From: Rhodoferax sp. UBA5149
Lineage (GTDB): Bacteria > Pseudomonadota > Gammaproteobacteria > Burkholderiales > Burkholderiaceae_C
Length of the DNA stretch: 33,689 bases
Assembly: GCF_002413825.1 (NCBI RefSeq)
Contig: NZ_DHXT01000062.1
Span: 1 to 33,689 of the forward strand
Direction of reading: 5' to 3'
Shown here: positions 30,845 through 33,689 of the stretch, piece by piece
How the letters are laid out: each line of letters opens with the position of its first letter
Position numbering within the stretch: position 1 is the first letter of the stretch
The notes under the pieces: generated by a model
Told to the model about the DNA's origin: nothing
Database searches by the model: none
What the model saw: only the letters and a program-made list of their open reading frames with translations
Program-made: the position numbers and the translations under genes

Positions 30845-32062
30845 ATGACTTCACCCCAAACTTCCACTCAAGCCCCGCATGCCGCAGGCAATCCAGCCCG
30901 CAAAAAGGCACTGATCTCGCTGGCCAGCGTGGTCGTCATCGCGGGTCTGGGCTGGACCGCCTATGAATGGTTGGTGGCCAGCCATTACGAGTCCACCGAC
31001 AACGCCTATGTGCAGGGCAACGTGATCCAGATCACGCCGCAGATTGGCGGCACTGTGATGGCGATCCTGGCCGACGACACCGATTACGTCAAAGCCGGCC
31101 AGCCGCTGGTCAGGCTCGACCCGGCCGACGCCCGGGTCGCGCTGGACCAGGCTGAGGCCAACCTGGCACAAACCGTGCGGCAGGTGCGCACGCTGTATGC
31201 CAATAACGGCAGCCTGGGGGCGCAAATCACCCTGCGCGAGTCGGACGTCGCCAAGGCGCAGACCGAAATCAGCCGCGCCACCGATGATTTCAGCCGCCGC
31301 CAGGCGCTGGTCGGCAATGGCGCGGTCTCCAAGGAAGAGCTCAACCACGCGCAAACGCAACTTGCCAACGGCAAAAGCGCCTTGGCGGCGGCGCAAGCCG
31401 GGGTGGCCGCGGCCAAAGAACAACTGGTCAGCAACCAGACCATGACCGACGGCATCAGCATTGACAAGCACCCCAGCGTGCTGGCCGCGGCGGCCAAAGT
31501 ACGCGAGGCCTGGCTGGCCAGCCAGCGCGCCGCCTTGCCGGCGCCGGTGGATGGCTACGTGGCCCGGCGCACCGTGCAACTGGGTCAGCGCGTCGCGGCC
31601 GGTACCCCCCTGATGGCCATCATTCCCCTCAACCAGCTGTGGGTGGATGCGAATTTCAAGGAAGTGCAGCTGCGCAACATCCGTATTGGCCAGCCCGTCA
31701 AATTGACGGCCGATGTGTACGGCAAAAAGGTCGAGTACAAGGGCACCGTGACCGGTCTGGGTGTGGGCACGGGTGCGGCCTTTGCCCTGTTGCCCGCGCA
31801 AAATGCCACCGGCAACTGGATCAAGGTGGTGCAGCGCGTGCCGGTGCGCGTGGCGCTGGACGCGGCCGAAGTCGCCCAAAATCCGCTACGGGTCGGTTTG
31901 TCCATGGACGCCACGGTCGACGTCAGCAATACAGACGGCAAGATGCTGGCCGATGCGCCGCGTGCCACGGCCTTGGTGCAAACCACGGTCTATGAGTCGC
32001 TGGACCGTGGTGCGACCGAGGAAGTGCGGAAAATCGTGGCCGCCAACGTTGGTCGTCACTAA
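30845..32062 (+). CDS. emrA: EmrA-type periplasmic adaptor (HlyD family)
   Basis: The 405-residue membrane fusion protein has a short cytoplasmic N-terminus, one membrane helix at about 21-43 and the family segment ESTDNAYVQGNVIQITPQIGGTVMAILADDTDYVKAGQPLVRLDPADA, the first half of the lipoyl domain. A long coiled-coil hairpin (about 95-200), the second lipoyl half (APVDGYVARRTVQLGQRVAAGTPLMAIIP) and a beta-barrel domain follow. It links the inner membrane transporter to the outer membrane factor. It lies between the genes of its two partners. The gene is preceded by only a weak ribosome binding site. Confidence 0.92.
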   Translation: MTSPQTSTQAPHAAGNPARKKALISLASVVVIAGLGWTAYEWLVASHYESTDNAYVQGNVIQITPQIGGTVMAILADDTDYVKAGQPLVRLDPADARVALDQAEANLAQTVRQVRTLYANNGSLGAQITLRESDVAKAQTEISRATDDFSRRQALVGNGAVSKEELNHAQTQLANGKSALAAAQAGVAAAKEQLVSNQTMTDGISIDKHPSVLAAAAKVREAWLASQRAALPAPVDGYVARRTVQLGQRVAAGTPLMAIIPLNQLWVDANFKEVQLRNIRIGQPVKLTADVYGKKVEYKGTVTGLGVGTGAAFALLPAQNATGNWIKVVQRVPVRVALDAAEVAQNPLRVGLSMDATVDVSNTDGKMLADAPRATALVQTTVYESLDRGATEEVRKIVAANVGRH

Positions 32063-32073
32063 GCGATCCCGGC

Positions 32074-33636
32074 ATGGCGACCGCATCTCAATTCATTCCG
32101 CTGCCTCCGCTGCAAGGCTCGGTCCGCCTGTGGGGCACGATCGCCCTGTCCCTGGCTACCTTCATGAATGTGCTGGACTCGTCCATCGCCAACGTGTCCC
32201 TTCCGGCCATAGCCGGGGACCTGGGCGTGAGTACCAACCAGGGCACCTGGGTCATCACCAGCTTTGGTGTGGCCAACGCCATTGCCTTGCCGCTGACCGG
32301 CTGGCTGTCGCAGCGTTTCGGGCAGGTGCGCCTGTTCATCACCAGCGTCTTGATGTTTGTGCTGGCCTCGTGGCTCTGTGGTCTGGCGCCCAACATGACT
32401 ACGCTGATCGTGTTTCGCGCCCTGCAGGGCTTTGTTGCCGGACCCATGATTCCGCTGTCGCAGGGCCTGCTGTTGTCCAGTTACCCGCCGGCGTTGGCCG
32501 GTCTGGCGATGGCCTTGTGGGCCATGACCACTTTGGTTGCGCCGGTGCTGGGGCCGCTCTTGGGGGGCTGGATCACCGACAACATCTACTGGTCGTGGAT
32601 TTTTTACATCAACATTCCGATTGGCTTGCTGTCGGCCTTCATGGTCTGGTCGATTTACCACAAGCGTGAAAGCATGACGCACAAACTACCGATCGATGGC
32701 GTTGGTTTGGGACTGCTGGTGCTGTGGGTGGGGGCGCTGCAAATCATGCTGGACAAGGGCAAGGAGTTGGACTGGTTTCACTCCCCGCTCGTGGTGGGCC
32801 TGGGTGTGGTGGCGCTGGTGGGCTTTGCCTTTTTTCTGGCCTGGGAACTCACCGAAGAACACCCGGTGGTGGACCTGAAGCTATTCAAGCGGCGCAACTT
32901 CTGGACTGGCACCGTGGCGATCTCGGTGGGCTACGGCCTGTTCTTTGGCAACGTCGTGCTGTTGCCGCTGTGGTTGCAGCAGTTCATGGGCTATCCTTCG
33001 ATCGATGCTGGCATGCTGCTGGCGCCCGTGGGATTGTTTGCCATCATCCTGTCGCCGATCGTGGGCAAAAACGTCGGCAAGGTAGACCCGCGCTATCTGG
33101 CCAGTTTTGCCTTTGTCGTGTTTGCCCTGGTGCTGTTGATGCGCTCGCATTTCAACACCCAGGCCGACTTTGGCACCATCATGTTGCCGACCGTGGTGCA
33201 GGGCATTGCCATGGCGTTTTTCTTCATTCCCCTGTCCGTCATCGTGCTCTCGGGCATCACGCCTGACAAAATCCCCGCCGCCTCGGGCCTGTCGAGCTTT
33301 GTGCGCATTGTGGCGGGCTCGTTTGGCACATCGATTGCAACCACCGTCTGGCAGGACCGCGCCGCCATGCACCACGCGCAGTTGGCGGAGGCTGTCAGTC
33401 AAGGCAACTTTGCGGCGACCCAGGTGCTGACCGGTCTCGGCAGCGCGGGTCTGTCGCCTGAACAAGCGCTGGCGCAGGTGAACCGTCTGGTGGACCAACA
33501 GGCTTACATGCTGGCCGTCAACGACGTGTTCTATGCCTCGGCCATGATTTTTTTGTTGCTGATTCCGGTGGTGTGGCTCTCAAGGCCCAAGCAGGTCGGC
33601 GCTGCCAGCGCCGATGCGGCGGCCGGCGCGCATTAA
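32074..33636 (+). CDS. emrB: EmrB-type multidrug transporter (DHA2 family, MFS)
   Basis: The 520-residue protein has about fourteen predicted helices, the DHA2 topology. LDSSIANVSLPAIAGDLGVS in helix 1 is the DHA2 signature, GWLSQRFGQVRLF is MFS motif A, and VAPVLGPLLGGWITD in helix 5 is antiporter motif C. It would export hydrophobic or amphipathic compounds using the proton gradient, together with the EmrA-like adaptor and the NodT-like channel. The start ATG follows emrA by 11 bases with GGCATGG only, so translation may be coupled. The C-terminal tail is Ala-rich. Confidence 0.94.
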   Translation: MATASQFIPLPPLQGSVRLWGTIALSLATFMNVLDSSIANVSLPAIAGDLGVSTNQGTWVITSFGVANAIALPLTGWLSQRFGQVRLFITSVLMFVLASWLCGLAPNMTTLIVFRALQGFVAGPMIPLSQGLLLSSYPPALAGLAMALWAMTTLVAPVLGPLLGGWITDNIYWSWIFYINIPIGLLSAFMVWSIYHKRESMTHKLPIDGVGLGLLVLWVGALQIMLDKGKELDWFHSPLVVGLGVVALVGFAFFLAWELTEEHPVVDLKLFKRRNFWTGTVAISVGYGLFFGNVVLLPLWLQQFMGYPSIDAGMLLAPVGLFAIILSPIVGKNVGKVDPRYLASFAFVVFALVLLMRSHFNTQADFGTIMLPTVVQGIAMAFFFIPLSVIVLSGITPDKIPAASGLSSFVRIVAGSFGTSIATTVWQDRAAMHHAQLAEAVSQGNFAATQVLTGLGSAGLSPEQALAQVNRLVDQQAYMLAVNDVFYASAMIFLLLIPVVWLSRPKQVGAASADAAAGAH

Positions 33637-33654
33637 TTTGGCGGCTTTTTTTAC
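33622..33654 (+). terminator. Weak terminator candidate after emrB
   Basis: GCCG and CGGC can pair around the emrB stop codon and are followed by a run of seven T. The stem is short, so this is tentative. The remaining bases to 33689 show no gene. Confidence 0.35.
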
Positions 33655-33689
33655 GAAGAACCTCTGATCACTTTCTCGGCATAAGACCA

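Noticed and set aside
1..33689. CRISPR array, insertion sequence, prophage or toxin-antitoxin module
   Set aside because: No regular spaced repeats, transposase, integrase or phage structural gene was found. The small-gene pair lacks features of known toxin-antitoxin families.

Overview
The window is chromosomal DNA of a betaproteobacterium of the order Burkholderiales, most likely family Comamonadaceae (Rhodoferax/Polaromonas-like). This rests on the gene order rpsO-pnp-quinone oxidoreductase-tpiA-secG-tRNA-Leu-nuoA..N-Nudix-DUF1178, on high GC coding sequence, and on short interspersed repeats of a kind I associate with that family. The assignment is by recognition, not by a search.

Layout. 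1-672 is the 3' part of a class I/II aminotransferase gene carrying an in-frame repeat-like insertion. 794-3386 holds rpsO and pnp, each with a structured leader, separated by a clear Rho-independent terminator. 3426-5558 holds a zinc-free quinone oxidoreductase, tpiA and secG. A strong inverted repeat and a tRNA-Leu(GAG) follow. 5820-20235 is a complete 14-gene complex I operon (nuoA to nuoN, nuoC and nuoD separate), tightly packed with several ATGA overlaps and preceded by a dyad-rich region with an FNR-like box. 20299-21361 holds a Nudix hydrolase and a DUF1178 protein. 21525-26285 encodes a giant (180-kDa class) NAD-dependent glutamate dehydrogenase.

Convergent to the dehydrogenase is a minus-strand pair of small unrecognised genes (65 and 101 aa). 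Their products differ in body but share a 17-residue C-terminal tail, and a near-consensus promoter lies upstream of the first. This is the best candidate in the window for something undescribed. Next, on the minus strand, is an ABCB-type exporter. Divergent from it is a MarR regulator followed by an outer-membrane factor, an EmrA-type adaptor and an EmrB-type DHA2 transporter: a complete tripartite drug efflux operon. A perfect 12-bp palindrome sits between the -35 and -10 of the marR promoter, and both divergent genes appear to start almost at their predicted transcription starts.

How it fits together: most of the window is core metabolism (translation, RNA turnover, glycolysis, protein export, NADH oxidation, glutamate catabolism feeding NADH). 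The right-hand 5 kb is a regulated export module. No CRISPR array, insertion sequence, phage gene or rRNA was seen, and no stretch over 300 bases lacks a gene.
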